In this document: one piece after another, positions 1 to 8,371 of the stretch
Layout: each line of letters opens with the position of its first letter
How positions within the stretch are numbered: the stretch's first letter is position 1
NCBI RefSeq assembly: GCF_030580865.1
Contig: NZ_JAUQSY010000011.1
Coordinates: 124,001 to 188,000 of the forward strand
Reading direction: 5' to 3'
Source: Hymenobacter aranciens
GTDB lineage: Bacteria > Bacteroidota > Bacteroidia > Cytophagales > Hymenobacteraceae
Length of the DNA stretch: 64,000 nt
Position numbers and translations under genes: made by a program
Notes under the pieces: generated by a model
Databases searched by the model: none
What the model was told of the DNA's origin: nothing
What the model saw: the letters and a program-made list of their open reading frames with translations, nothing else

Positions 1-201
1 GTTGATTTTAGATTTGAACTCTGGGTAAGATGCAGCACTAACACCTTCTTGTTTACCCAGCTTACCCAGCTTCCCCCAATGGGTTGTTGCATTTTTGTTA
101 TCTGTATTCCAAACTTCCCAGTAGGAATAAGTAGAACCTCGCTTTTTGTATAATTTGACAAATACTTTTTTGCTGCTGTCAAAGTAGTTTTTCTTAGCCA
201 T
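1..201 (-). CDS. WGR-domain-like protein, N-terminal part (cut by window edge)
   Basis: The minus strand is open from an ATG at 201 to the window edge (67 codons, no stop). The visible peptide starts MAKKNYFDSSKK and holds SYWEVWNT followed by THWGKLGKLGKQEG. This resembles the WGR fold, where a W-E-x-W strand is followed by a WG[RK]xG turn. WGR domains occur in PARPs and in small bacterial DNA-associated proteins, but the role of this one cannot be told from the fragment. The stretch is AT-richer than the rest of the window. Reading frame and start are clear; the family call is tentative. Confidence 0.6.
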   Translation of the reverse strand, partial: MAKKNYFDSSKKVFVKLYKKRGSTYSYWEVWNTDNKNATTHWGKLGKLGKQEGVSAASYPEFKSKIN

Positions 202-204
202 TTG

Positions 205-291
205 CTAAAGTGATTTGTTATTGGATTGTTCACAACTGCTGAACAATACAGAAAATAAAATTAGTAGAATGATTGAATAGGATGCTGTCAT
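205..291 (-). CDS. possible short lipoprotein fragment
   Basis: A 28-codon frame ends 3 nt before the WGR-like gene. It begins MTASYSIILLILF and continues to the lipobox-like LFSSC, leaving a mature peptide of only nine residues (CEQSNNKSL). It reads like the signal peptide of a lipoprotein with no mature domain. It could be a remnant, a very small lipoprotein or chance. The same frame can be extended upstream to 390, but that part does not look coding. From 292 to 513 I see no gene. Confidence 0.2.
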   Translation of the reverse strand: MTASYSIILLILFSVLFSSCEQSNNKSL

Positions 292-513
292 AGTGCTGCT
301 GCCAACTTGTAGAAATACACAGGTGCAAGAATCGTTGATAGATGTTATCTGATGACCAATGGCTGTATAACCTCCACAAGGTAGCCACAAGCACTAAATA
401 CTCATGTGTCTGTAAGATGTATGTGCCAGCAGATTTCTGAAGCGCCAACCGTTTCACCAGTTAGAATTCCTTGTTTTAAGGGATTGTGGTACAGTTACAA
501 ACTGCCTACCTCC

Positions 514-1062
514 CTATTTCCGGTAGTGCAGCACCACGCAGCCCGATTGAAAAACCCGTGAATCAACCAGCGTCAATTGCTCCTGCAGGCTGCTGCCTTC
601 GAGCAAGCGCCGGCCGTCGCCCGCCAGGACGGGATGCACGACGAAAATCAACTCATCGACCAGCCCGCGCTGTATCAGGTAGGAGGGGAGGGTTACGCCG
701 CCCAGCAGGATGGGGCCGCCCGCTTCCTGTTTCAAGCGGCGGATTTCATCCTCGGGCTTGGTGCGCACCAGCCGTGAGTTCTTATCGGTGAGCTCGGCTA
801 GGGATTGCGAGAAAACGACTTTTTCGGTGGCGTCGAAGGCTTGGGCAAATGCGACATCGGCGGAGGGTTGGCCGTCTGGATTGTTGGCGATATCGGTCCA
901 GTAGGGCACCATCAGCTGGTAAGTGATGCGGCCATACGCCAGCACGCCCGCCTCCCGCACCAGGTTGGCATAAAAGTGATGCAGCTCGTCATCGGCGATG
1001 CCTTTGGTGTGGTCGCAGCAGCCGTCGATGGTCAGATTGATGGAGTAGATTACTTTGCGCAT
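514..1062 (-). CDS. dihydrofolate reductase family protein (RibD C-terminal-like)
   Basis: The 182-residue protein starts MRKVIYSINLTIDGCCDH and contains GGPILLGGVTLPSYL near residue 118 and VDELIFVVHPVLAGDG downstream. This is the pattern of the RibD_C/DHFR-like family, NADPH-dependent reductases related to riboflavin pathway reductases, often annotated YwjB/YyaP-like. The ATG at 1062 is preferred because the frame upstream runs through an intergenic palindrome (1108-1203) and has no family resemblance. It stands alone, divergent from the SWIM gene. The substrate is unknown; most members of this branch are uncharacterised and should not be called true DHFR. Confidence 0.8.
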   Translation of the reverse strand: MRKVIYSINLTIDGCCDHTKGIADDELHHFYANLVREAGVLAYGRITYQLMVPYWTDIANNPDGQPSADVAFAQAFDATEKVVFSQSLAELTDKNSRLVRTKPEDEIRRLKQEAGGPILLGGVTLPSYLIQRGLVDELIFVVHPVLAGDGRRLLEGSSLQEQLTLVDSRVFQSGCVVLHYRK

Positions 1063-1107
1063 GGAAGGACGGTTGAACACAAGCTGTTTAGGAAATCGAC
1101 GGTGGCG

Positions 1108-1203
1108 TGTAGAGACGCGACCCTTCGCGTCTCGTCGTTGAACGATATCATTAGAACAGCCATTCGGCGCAGACGACAAGACGCGAAGGGTCGCGTCTCT
1201 ACA
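1108..1203. repeat. intergenic palindrome, family C copy 1
   Basis: Outer 25-nt arms, 1108-1132 and 1179-1203, are perfect inverted copies (TGTAGAGACGCGACCCTTCG and its complement). The inner part carries CTCGTCGTTGAACGA. The same inner text and a related arm recur at 42189-42254. It lies between divergent genes. Confidence 0.85.
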
Positions 1204-1279
1204 CTATTCGCCGCTCACCTTTGAATATTACTTGCGCCAGCAATAGCAAGCCATTCACAAACATACAATCCAACAGAAT

Positions 1280-3097
1280 ATGCTCACCCGCCAGCGCCTC
1301 CGCCACTTGGCCACCGACAAGGTATTTGACCGGGGGCAGGAACTGTACCAGGCCGGGGCCGTGAAGAAGCTACAGCAGGCGGGGCCGACGCGGTTTCTGG
1401 CGCGGGTGAAGGGCACGTACTCGTACAATGTGGCGGCCTGGCTGGCGCAGGGCGACGCAGAATTCAGCTGCGACTGCCCGTATGAGTTTGAGGGCATTTG
1501 CAAGCACGCCGTGGCGCTGGGGCTGGCTATTCTGGATGGCTACCCGCACACCGTCCCGGCCCCGGCAGCGCCGGCCGCCGCGCCTGCCGCCCGGCTGCAA
1601 CAGGCCTGGGAGCGGTATTCGACGGCTGAGAAGCTGCGTTTTCTGGAGCAGGCGCTAGCCAAAAATGCCGACCTGGCCCAGCAGTTTTTAGCCTTCGGGG
1701 CCGCGCCCGGGGCCGACGAAGCCCCGGCGGCCGACGACCCGACAACCCTTACCGAGCGGCTGCGCGAAACGCTGGAGGCGCTGGAGTTCGGCGAGGAGTT
1801 TTGGGAGCGCTACGACCGGGATTACGAGGACTACGGCGAAGGCGAAAACCTGCCCCTGGCCGCCCTCGACGAGGTGAGTGCCGAGCTGCAACCCTTTGCC
1901 GCTGAGCTGCTGGCGCTGGCCAGGGCGGGCAAGCTCACGCGGACGCTGGAATACTGGGCTATGGCCTGCCTGGCTATTTTTCAAGTGGAAGCGCCGGCCA
2001 GCGACGACTGCGGCGCATTTGGTGACTACGGCACCGAGGTGCTGCTGCGCTGGCACGCCGACCTGCAGGCCGCTCACTGGCCCGAACTGCTGCTCAGCAC
2101 CGTGCTGCCGCCCGCCGAGCTGAAGCTTGCCCTGCAGTGGCTGAGCAGCTACCTCGCCGACCCGCCCGGCCGCTGGCAGCCCTGGGAAGAAAGCTGGCTG
2201 CCCCTGCTGCTGGCCCTGGCCGCCGATGCCACGGCCGCCCCCTTGCTGCACAAAGCCCTGACCAAAACCCCGCTGACGCCCGACACCCGCGCCCGCCTCA
2301 ACCTGCAGCTGGCCCGCACCCAGGCCGACGACCGCCGCTGGCTGGCCGCCGCCGAAACCCTGCTGCCCACCGATGCCGCCGTGGCCGACCAGCTTCTGCA
2401 CTACTACCGCAATCAGGCCGACCAGCCCGCCCTGCTGCGCACCGCCGAAGCTGCCTTCGCCACTTGGCCCGACCGGTTTGAGGGCTACATCCTCGACACC
2501 TTCGGCCCTGCCCAAGCCCCCAGCCTCTACCGGGCCGCCCTGCGCCACCGCGCGTTGGCCAATCATAGTCTGGCCGATGTGGAGCGCCTGCGCCCGCTGC
2601 TGTCGGCCGCCGAGCTGGCGGGGCTGGTGCAGGTGGCCGTGGCACGGGCCCGCGCCACGCGCTACGGCGTAGGTTTCGCGGCCGAGCTGCTGTTTCAAGC
2701 TTCAGATGCCGGGGTGCTGCGCGAATTCGTGCTGGAACTGGAGTGGCTGGCCGTGTCGCGCCCCGACGAGATGGACCTGGCGCTGGCCCGAATGGCCGAA
2801 TTGAACCCGCTGCCGCTGATGCTGGAGCTGGAAACCCGCCTGCCCGCCTACCTCATGGGCCGGGGCGGAGTCCAGCGCGGAGGCTTTCTGTATCAGCGGC
2901 TGGCGAGCTGGCTGGCGACGGTGCGCCGGGCGGCACCGCGCCTCTCCGAGCCAGTATTGCGGCTGGCGCAGGCGCTGCGCGAGGAGTTTCGCACGCTGCA
3001 CGGGCTGCGCGATGCGCTCCGGACGCAGGGGCTGCTGCCGGAGGCTGAGTTGCCAACTGAAGCGCCAGCCCGGCGGGGCAGGAAGAAGAAGCAGTAG
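1280..3097 (+). CDS. SWIM zinc-finger protein
   Basis: This 605-residue protein carries a SWIM zinc finger near residues 60-80 (CDCPYEFEGICKHAVALG, a CxCx(n)CxH motif) right after an N-terminal LATDKVFDRGQELY block. Together these form the common N-terminus of bacterial SWIM proteins. The rest is Leu/Ala-rich helical sequence with an acidic loop near 155-195 and a basic tail ending RRGRKKKQ, consistent with helical repeats and nucleic-acid or protein binding. In many bacteria SWIM proteins neighbour SNF2-type helicases; none is seen here. A CACCTTTG box at 1216-1223 is one base off the promoter consensus. Function beyond zinc binding is inference. Confidence 0.85.
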   Translation: MLTRQRLRHLATDKVFDRGQELYQAGAVKKLQQAGPTRFLARVKGTYSYNVAAWLAQGDAEFSCDCPYEFEGICKHAVALGLAILDGYPHTVPAPAAPAAAPAARLQQAWERYSTAEKLRFLEQALAKNADLAQQFLAFGAAPGADEAPAADDPTTLTERLRETLEALEFGEEFWERYDRDYEDYGEGENLPLAALDEVSAELQPFAAELLALARAGKLTRTLEYWAMACLAIFQVEAPASDDCGAFGDYGTEVLLRWHADLQAAHWPELLLSTVLPPAELKLALQWLSSYLADPPGRWQPWEESWLPLLLALAADATAAPLLHKALTKTPLTPDTRARLNLQLARTQADDRRWLAAAETLLPTDAAVADQLLHYYRNQADQPALLRTAEAAFATWPDRFEGYILDTFGPAQAPSLYRAALRHRALANHSLADVERLRPLLSAAELAGLVQVAVARARATRYGVGFAAELLFQASDAGVLREFVLELEWLAVSRPDEMDLALARMAELNPLPLMLELETRLPAYLMGRGGVQRGGFLYQRLASWLATVRRAAPRLSEPVLRLAQALREEFRTLHGLRDALRTQGLLPEAELPTEAPARRGRKKKQ

Positions 3098-3136
3098 TGT
3101 TTAGGATGGCGGTACGAAACAGCAGCGCTGCAAACC

Positions 3137-4057
3137 TTAGCCTGCCTTGGCCTTCGCGTTTTTTAGGCTGAAAATCTCATTTATGCCACGCTTTTCGCCT
3201 AGCCATTCAAAGCATTCTTCCAAATCACTAATTACTTCCGATGTAATATGAGGTAGATGCTTTTTCCTGTGTTGCTTAGCATCAAACGAGCATAAAAACC
3301 GACCAAGCCCTTTCCGGCTTTTATAATTTCGGTCAGAATGGATATAGGCTATAATAATTGCTGGTAGTTCAACTGTTTGCAGGATGACGTTGGGCAGTTC
3401 TTCATAAGAGGGATAAGCGGTCCAGAAATTGTCCGTTTGTCCAAATAATTGAAGTAGCGTAATTATTCGCTGCTCTCGTTCAGGGATTTCCTGGTTAAGC
3501 TCATTGATAAGGGCGGGCAGGCTGTTGTAGTCCATCATTTTGATTTGCTCCCAGTACTTGCTGACTGACTTAGGCGCGGTGCGTAGCCACCGTTTTTCGG
3601 CAAGTTGGTCGGCTTCCATTCTGCGCTTGGCTGCTGTTTGGTCTTCCAGCGGCTTCGTGAATCCTTGACGGGCGAGAAACTCCAGAAGCTCATCGCTGTT
3701 GGCAAGCTCGGCATCGCCATGCCAGCCGTGATAACGAATGGAAACCTCGTGGTGAAACCCAATGGTTGCCCTAATAAGCGTGCCAGCATAAAGTTCAATA
3801 GCATACGTCCCCAAACACATGCAATAAAAGCTGGTGGTAGGTTCGATAATCTGCAATAATGCCTGGAAATCAATGACCTTATCTGCATTCGAAAGCACCA
3901 GCAAAATAGTGTCAGACATGGCTTTTTCGCCGCTAACTCCGCCGTCTTTAATGACAACTTTATCTGCTCCGGCAAATAATTCTGCCAGACCAGCATTAGA
4001 AGGAAGCTCATTGAGCGCTAGTTGCGGCTTTCGGTTAGTAAAGTCCAGTGCGGGCAT
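3137..4057 (-). CDS. hypothetical protein (orphan)
   Basis: A 306-residue protein starting MPALDFTNRKPQLALNEL. I do not recognise a family. It has no signal peptide or membrane segment. It has a short His/Trp-rich stretch (IRYHGWHGDAEL) near residue 105, a charged middle part, and a basic C-terminal third. Base composition is clearly AT-richer than the flanking genes, which suggests recent acquisition. It is convergent with the SWIM gene (39 nt apart) and separated from the glycan locus downstream by about 100 nt. A length of 306 codons with an ATG and an intact frame supports a real gene. Confidence 0.7.
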   Translation of the reverse strand: MPALDFTNRKPQLALNELPSNAGLAELFAGADKVVIKDGGVSGEKAMSDTILLVLSNADKVIDFQALLQIIEPTTSFYCMCLGTYAIELYAGTLIRATIGFHHEVSIRYHGWHGDAELANSDELLEFLARQGFTKPLEDQTAAKRRMEADQLAEKRWLRTAPKSVSKYWEQIKMMDYNSLPALINELNQEIPEREQRIITLLQLFGQTDNFWTAYPSYEELPNVILQTVELPAIIIAYIHSDRNYKSRKGLGRFLCSFDAKQHRKKHLPHITSEVISDLEECFEWLGEKRGINEIFSLKNAKAKAG

Positions 4058-4154
4058 GGAGCAGGGGAGTTAAAATTCGAAAAATAGGCTGCAATAAAAG
4101 TGGTTTAATTTGGCGAATGAATTAAGGTAGGGTCACGGAGTATGCATTTGCAAA

Positions 4155-5636
4155 TTAATGCTTTATTAGCTGGCGCACCCGCGTTATCAAGTTATTCAGC
4201 TCCGGCGCGGTGCGGGTGAGCAGCAGGCCGAGGCCGAAAATGATGGTGAGCGTGCTCCCACGCAGCAGCAGCGTCAGCCAGCTATTGGGCAGGGTGGGCA
4301 GCGCCCAGGCCACCGCGCCCGCCACCGCCGCCACCAGCAGAATGAGGCCGATGCGCCGGTCGAAGGGCTGCAGGCCGTAGACGTACCACACGAAGGCTGT
4401 CCGAATGAGGTTGATGCTACTGATGGCCACGCAGTAGGCCAGCGCGGCCCCAGTGAGGCCGTAGCGCGGGATGAGCAACCAGTTCAAACCCACGATGGAG
4501 GCCGAGAGCGAGAGGTTGAAAATCAAGTCGTAGCGGTAGCGGGGCGAAGTGAGAACGATGCTGCCGTTGACGCCGGTGATGCCATCGATGAGGCGGCCCA
4601 GTAAGAGCAGCAGCACGGCCGTGGTAGCCGTGGCATACTCGGGCCGGTGGATGAGGCCGTAGATGAAGTCCAGATTCAGGCCAATGCCCAGGGCCAGGTA
4701 GCAGCCCACGATGGTGCCCACGCGGGTGCTGCGGCGGTAGAAATCAGCCATTTTGTCCATCGCGCCGTCTTTCCAGTATTCGGCGATGAGGGGGAAGGCC
4801 GTTTTGTTGAGGGCGCGGAAGGGTAGGGTGAGGGCCGTACTGATGTTGGTGGCAATGGCGTAGACACCGGCCGCCGCCAGGCTGAGCTTGGCCCCGACCA
4901 TCAGGTTGTCGATGGTTAATAGCACCGTGCCTGAGATATTGCTGAGCAGGGCAAAAGCGCCGAAGCCCACCAGCTCGCGCAATGGTTTGATGCGCAGAGA
5001 ATGGCGCTGGGGCCGCAGATTCAGCTCGCCGATGGCGGCTACATACACCAGCAGCAGCAGCGCCACCACGGCGTAGCTGCCGGCGTAGGCCAGCACGAAG
5101 CCGCTGAAATTCAGATAGCCCTGCCAATAGGCCGCCGCCGCCGCCACAATGAGCAGGCGGATAACCACCTCCATCAGGAAGGACGAAAAAGCCGAGCGGA
5201 ACAAGGCCCGCAAAAACGCATCGAACAGTGCGTATAGCAACATGACGCCCGCCAGCCCGAACACCACGCCGTAGTGCGGCGCCAGCAGCGCCGTGTCGCG
5301 GTGGTACAGCTGCAGTATCAGCGGTTTACCTAGCCATAAAACGCTCGCCACTACTCCAAAGCCCAGCAGCGGCAGCGTCAGCAGCAGCGGCAGAAAGCCG
5401 GCGTGTGCCCGGCCCTGATTGCGGAAATAGGGAAAGTAGCGGATGGTGGTGCTGGCCAGCCCGAACGCCGCCAATTGTGCCCCGAGCGTGGCAATAGCTA
5501 CCAGCGTTGTGGTAAGCCCCAACTGGCTAGACGACAGCAGCCGGGGCAGAATAATGGTCGTATTGACAAAGCCAATAATCAGCCCGACGTAGGAAATCAG
5601 CGTATTGCGCAGGCTTTGGCGTTGAACGAGGCCCAA
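4155..5636 (-). CDS. Wzx-like polysaccharide flippase
   Basis: The predicted protein is 493 residues, mostly hydrophobic, with about 12-14 membrane segments. The N-terminus reads LRNTLISYVGLIIGFVNT, typical of the polysaccharide transporter/MATE-like flippases that move undecaprenyl-linked glycans across the inner membrane. The frame is open much further upstream, but that part is a shadow of the deacetylase gene. There is no in-frame ATG near the real N-terminus, so the TTG at 5636, 28 nt after the upstream stop, is the best start. It is the last gene of the glycan run and probably flips the pseudaminic-acid-containing repeat unit. The exact substrate is inferred from neighbours. Confidence 0.85.
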   Translation of the reverse strand: MGLVQRQSLRNTLISYVGLIIGFVNTTIILPRLLSSSQLGLTTTLVAIATLGAQLAAFGLASTTIRYFPYFRNQGRAHAGFLPLLLTLPLLGFGVVASVLWLGKPLILQLYHRDTALLAPHYGVVFGLAGVMLLYALFDAFLRALFRSAFSSFLMEVVIRLLIVAAAAAYWQGYLNFSGFVLAYAGSYAVVALLLLVYVAAIGELNLRPQRHSLRIKPLRELVGFGAFALLSNISGTVLLTIDNLMVGAKLSLAAAGVYAIATNISTALTLPFRALNKTAFPLIAEYWKDGAMDKMADFYRRSTRVGTIVGCYLALGIGLNLDFIYGLIHRPEYATATTAVLLLLLGRLIDGITGVNGSIVLTSPRYRYDLIFNLSLSASIVGLNWLLIPRYGLTGAALAYCVAISSINLIRTAFVWYVYGLQPFDRRIGLILLVAAVAGAVAWALPTLPNSWLTLLLRGSTLTIIFGLGLLLTRTAPELNNLITRVRQLIKH

Positions 5637-5664
5637 GGTGGTGAAATGGTGAGATGGTGAGTGC

Positions 5665-7056
5665 TTAGACCGGTCGCCAGTTGGAAAACTGGTCGGTAAC
5701 CTGACGGCCGGTGAGGAAGGCCGCGCCGCGCTGCTGCAAGTGGCGCATGATTTCGCGGAACTGCGCGGGGCCGGTGGTTTCGTTGGCCGGGTCGAAATGG
5801 TCGTTGTGCCAAAGGATAGTTGCCACGCCGCCGAACTTTTCGATTTCGGTGAACAGCGGCTGAAGGGCCGGCAGGATTTCGGCGGCGGCCAACTGCAGAT
5901 AGTTGGGATGGTACAGGGTGGCATCCATCACATTCAGCGGGATTTCGAGGAAGCGACAGGCCCGGCCCTGCTCGAAATCAAAAGGGTAGAACGGATGGCA
6001 GTAGGAGTGGCGAAAGCCAAAATGCTCGGCGAAGCCCAGCGTCGAATCGAACTCAAAAATGCCTTCCACCAGCTGTGGCGTCCGGCGGGGCTCCCAGCGC
6101 AAGTAATGAAACCGGATGCCGCGGGCATGGTGCTTAATTCGGTAATCATCAAGGGCTAGATTCTCCGGCTCGGTGGCCGTGCCGAGGCTGCCGTGCAGTT
6201 CCCAGGGGTGGCCCTGGGCTTCCAGCGCCTCCAGCCGGGCCAGCAGCTGCGGCGAGATTTCATAATCGGCCTGCGGCGTGCCGTCGGGGCCCGGGCGGTG
6301 CTCGGGCAGGATGAAAAACGTGGAGCGCGCCCCGTAGTGCGCCGTAGCGGCGGCTACGGTTTCGAGGTTATTCCAGGCATCGGGCTGGCGCAGGCGTTGC
6401 CAGAGTAAGCGCCCGAATGTCAACAGCTGCCGTTGCCGGAGCGCGGCTTTGGCCGGAGCTTTCCAGCTGCCGTGGATGGTATCAATGTCGTGGCTGACGA
6501 AGGCGGCAAACTTCGTCCGCGCCCCGCCCCAGCGCCGGGGCCGTAGCGGCTGGCCCAGCACGTGCTCCAGCGCCACCCGTAGCACGTCAAAGTAGTAGTT
6601 CACTGCCGGTAGGGCTACAAAGCCGTACTGCCGCTGCACGCTGGCCGCGTAGGGAAAGCGCCCGTGCCGGTCGCGCTCGGCCGAAAAATACTCCTGCCAG
6701 CCGCTGAGCAGGTAAAAGGCGGCCGAGATGATATCGGCGTTGATGCAGGCGGTGCCGGGGGCCAGCTCCAGTAGCGGCTTTTCAGGGTGCGGGTCGAAGA
6801 AAAACGGCACCTGTTGCCCGCTCCATTCGCGCCAGTTGGGAGCGGCTGGGTAAGGCGCGGTTTTCACGAAAAAGCCGGCCGAGTTGTCATCAAGCACCAC
6901 GCCGCCCCTGGCCGTATCGTAGCCGATGGGCAGGTCCTCGGGCAAGCCTTCGTGTGCCAGTGCAAAATGCTGTAGCACATAAGCTAGTCGTGCCGCTTGC
7001 GAAACCGGCACCGCCGCCAGCGGGGGCAAAGTGAAAGAAGATGCAGCCTGCGCCAT
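5665..7056 (-). CDS. polysaccharide deacetylase family protein
   Basis: This 463-residue protein has a NodB-like carbohydrate esterase 4 fold. FAAFVSHDIDTIHGSW carries the Asp-Asp pair of motif 1, HPWELHGSLGT fits the HxxxH metal motif, and HNDHFDPAN lies near the C-terminus. The long N-terminal part matches the Bacteroidota version found in capsule loci. A second in-frame start (TTG at 7065) exists, but the ATG at 7056 is preferred because the promoter box at 7063-7070 would otherwise lie within the coding sequence. It probably removes N- or O-acetyl groups from glycan, in a run with the flippase and Pse genes. Confidence 0.85.
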   Translation of the reverse strand: MAQAASSFTLPPLAAVPVSQAARLAYVLQHFALAHEGLPEDLPIGYDTARGGVVLDDNSAGFFVKTAPYPAAPNWREWSGQQVPFFFDPHPEKPLLELAPGTACINADIISAAFYLLSGWQEYFSAERDRHGRFPYAASVQRQYGFVALPAVNYYFDVLRVALEHVLGQPLRPRRWGGARTKFAAFVSHDIDTIHGSWKAPAKAALRQRQLLTFGRLLWQRLRQPDAWNNLETVAAATAHYGARSTFFILPEHRPGPDGTPQADYEISPQLLARLEALEAQGHPWELHGSLGTATEPENLALDDYRIKHHARGIRFHYLRWEPRRTPQLVEGIFEFDSTLGFAEHFGFRHSYCHPFYPFDFEQGRACRFLEIPLNVMDATLYHPNYLQLAAAEILPALQPLFTEIEKFGGVATILWHNDHFDPANETTGPAQFREIMRHLQQRGAAFLTGRQVTDQFSNWRPV

Positions 7057-7062
7057 GAGCGG

Positions 7063-7070
7063 CAAAGGTA
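7063..7070 (-). promoter_or_regulatory. TAnnTTTG promoter box for the deacetylase gene
   Basis: TACCTTTG on the minus strand, the Bacteroidota -7 element, ends 6 nt before the ATG at 7056. That predicts a nearly leaderless mRNA and an internal promoter in the glycan run. Confidence 0.5.
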
Positions 7071-7078
7071 AGGCCGCC

Positions 7079-8371
7079 TTAGCGCGAAGCCGGGACGGCC
7101 AGCCACCCGGCCAGCAGGCGGGCGGCTAGCGCTTGGCTGCGCCCCTCGTCGGGCGTGCCCAGGGTGGCATTGTAGTAGGCGGCGCGGCGGTAGAGGTCCA
7201 GCGGCTTGGCCTGCTGGTAGTGGCGCAGCCAGGCGGCCAGGGCCGGCAGGTCGGCGGCCGCGTCAATGAGGCCGTGGGCCACGTAGCCGTAGTAGTCGCG
7301 GGTAAGTGGGTTGTCGGCGAAGCGGAAATAGACGCTGGCCACGTTCAGCAGCGTGGCTTCGAGGTGGGTGGAGGTGTCGGCGGCCACCAGCGCATCCTGC
7401 TGGTGCAGGAAGTCGAAGACGTTTTCCTCGCGGGCATTGGACCAGCGTAACGTGGGCAGCTGTTGCCGCAGCGGGCCGAAGTCACGGGTGTCGCTGGGGT
7501 GGGGGCGCAGCGTGAAAATTAGGTCGGGAAACTCCTGATTTAGAAACAGCAGCGTGGCGGTTATGGCGGGTAGCGGGTCGTGGATGTTGCAGGCCAGGCC
7601 CACGCGGCGCACGGCGGGCGCAGTATTGCGTTGGGCAAGGTAAGTATCAGCTTTGGGCATGCCTACCAGCTCCACCCGGCCCGCCACGGGGCCGCAGAGG
7701 CGGTATTTGTCCAGCGCGTCCTGGCCTTCAAGCAAACTGAGGTCGAAGCCCAGGGGCGGGAAGCTGCTGCTCACGCTGGCGTGCTGCACGTAGGCCGTGG
7801 GCACGCCCTCGGCGCGGCAGGCCAGCAGCAGGGCGCGGGTATCGTCGTTGTGGTCGTTGGAGAAAATAACGGCGCGGGGCCGGTAGTGCCGTAGCGCCCG
7901 GCGGTACACCTCATAGTAGCCGATGGCGTAGTAGATGAGGTCGAAAAAGCGCCAGGCCCGCCGGCCTTCGGAGAGCAGCAAACCAGTTAGCACCAGTGGA
8001 TATTGCCAGTAATACAACAGCTTGCGCCGCAACGAAAGCCGGTTGACTACCTTGCCGTAGCGCCCGATGTTCTTAGCCTGCCCGGCCAGCAGCACCGCAT
8101 CGGGCCGGGTTTGCTGCACAAATTGCAGGGCCTCGTAGTTGTTGGCACTCACCACGTAGAGCCACACGGCGCCGTGCAGGTTTTCGGGGTTTTTGATGGG
8201 GCGGAACATGTTGCCCACCAGCCGCAGGCCGGTGTAGCCCAGCACGCGGGCCAGGCGCTTGAGCGGGTTGGCGGGGGAAATTGTGTTGAGCGCCGCCGGG
8301 GTCATGCCCGCAAAAACGTCGGTAAAACGCAGTTGCAGGATGTTGCGCAGCCGCAGGATAAGTTGCGTCAT
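7079..8371 (-). CDS. GT-B-like surface carbohydrate transferase, candidate pseudaminic acid transferase
   Basis: A 430-residue soluble protein. The middle reads VIFSNDHNDDTRALLLACR and then VPTAYVQHASVSSSFPPLGF, followed by PHPSDTRDF near residue 300. Retained His residues in QHASVS and RPHPS contexts are typical of GT-B enzymes related to CDP-glycerol and polysialyl transferases. Its ATG overlaps the stop of pseI by one base, so the two are translationally coupled. Transfer of pseudaminic acid from CMP-Pse is a reasonable guess from that coupling, but no sequence feature proves the donor. Confidence 0.65.
   Translation of the reverse strand: MTQLILRLRNILQLRFTDVFAGMTPAALNTISPANPLKRLARVLGYTGLRLVGNMFRPIKNPENLHGAVWLYVVSANNYEALQFVQQTRPDAVLLAGQAKNIGRYGKVVNRLSLRRKLLYYWQYPLVLTGLLLSEGRRAWRFFDLIYYAIGYYEVYRRALRHYRPRAVIFSNDHNDDTRALLLACRAEGVPTAYVQHASVSSSFPPLGFDLSLLEGQDALDKYRLCGPVAGRVELVGMPKADTYLAQRNTAPAVRRVGLACNIHDPLPAITATLLFLNQEFPDLIFTLRPHPSDTRDFGPLRQQLPTLRWSNAREENVFDFLHQQDALVAADTSTHLEATLLNVASVYFRFADNPLTRDYYGYVAHGLIDAAADLPALAAWLRHYQQAKPLDLYRRAAYYNATLGTPDEGRSQALAARLLAGWLAVPASR

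Noticed and set aside
1063..1179. N-terminal extension of the DHFR-like protein
   Set aside because: It runs into the palindrome at 1108-1203 and lacks family similarity.
1688..2698. 336-codon minus-strand frame opposite the SWIM gene
   Set aside because: Gly/Gln-rich shadow of the SWIM coding frame.
5637..5924. Upstream extension of the flippase
   Set aside because: The extension is Ser/Pro/Thr-rich out-of-frame deacetylase sequence; the TTG at 5636 gives the usual flippase N-terminus.
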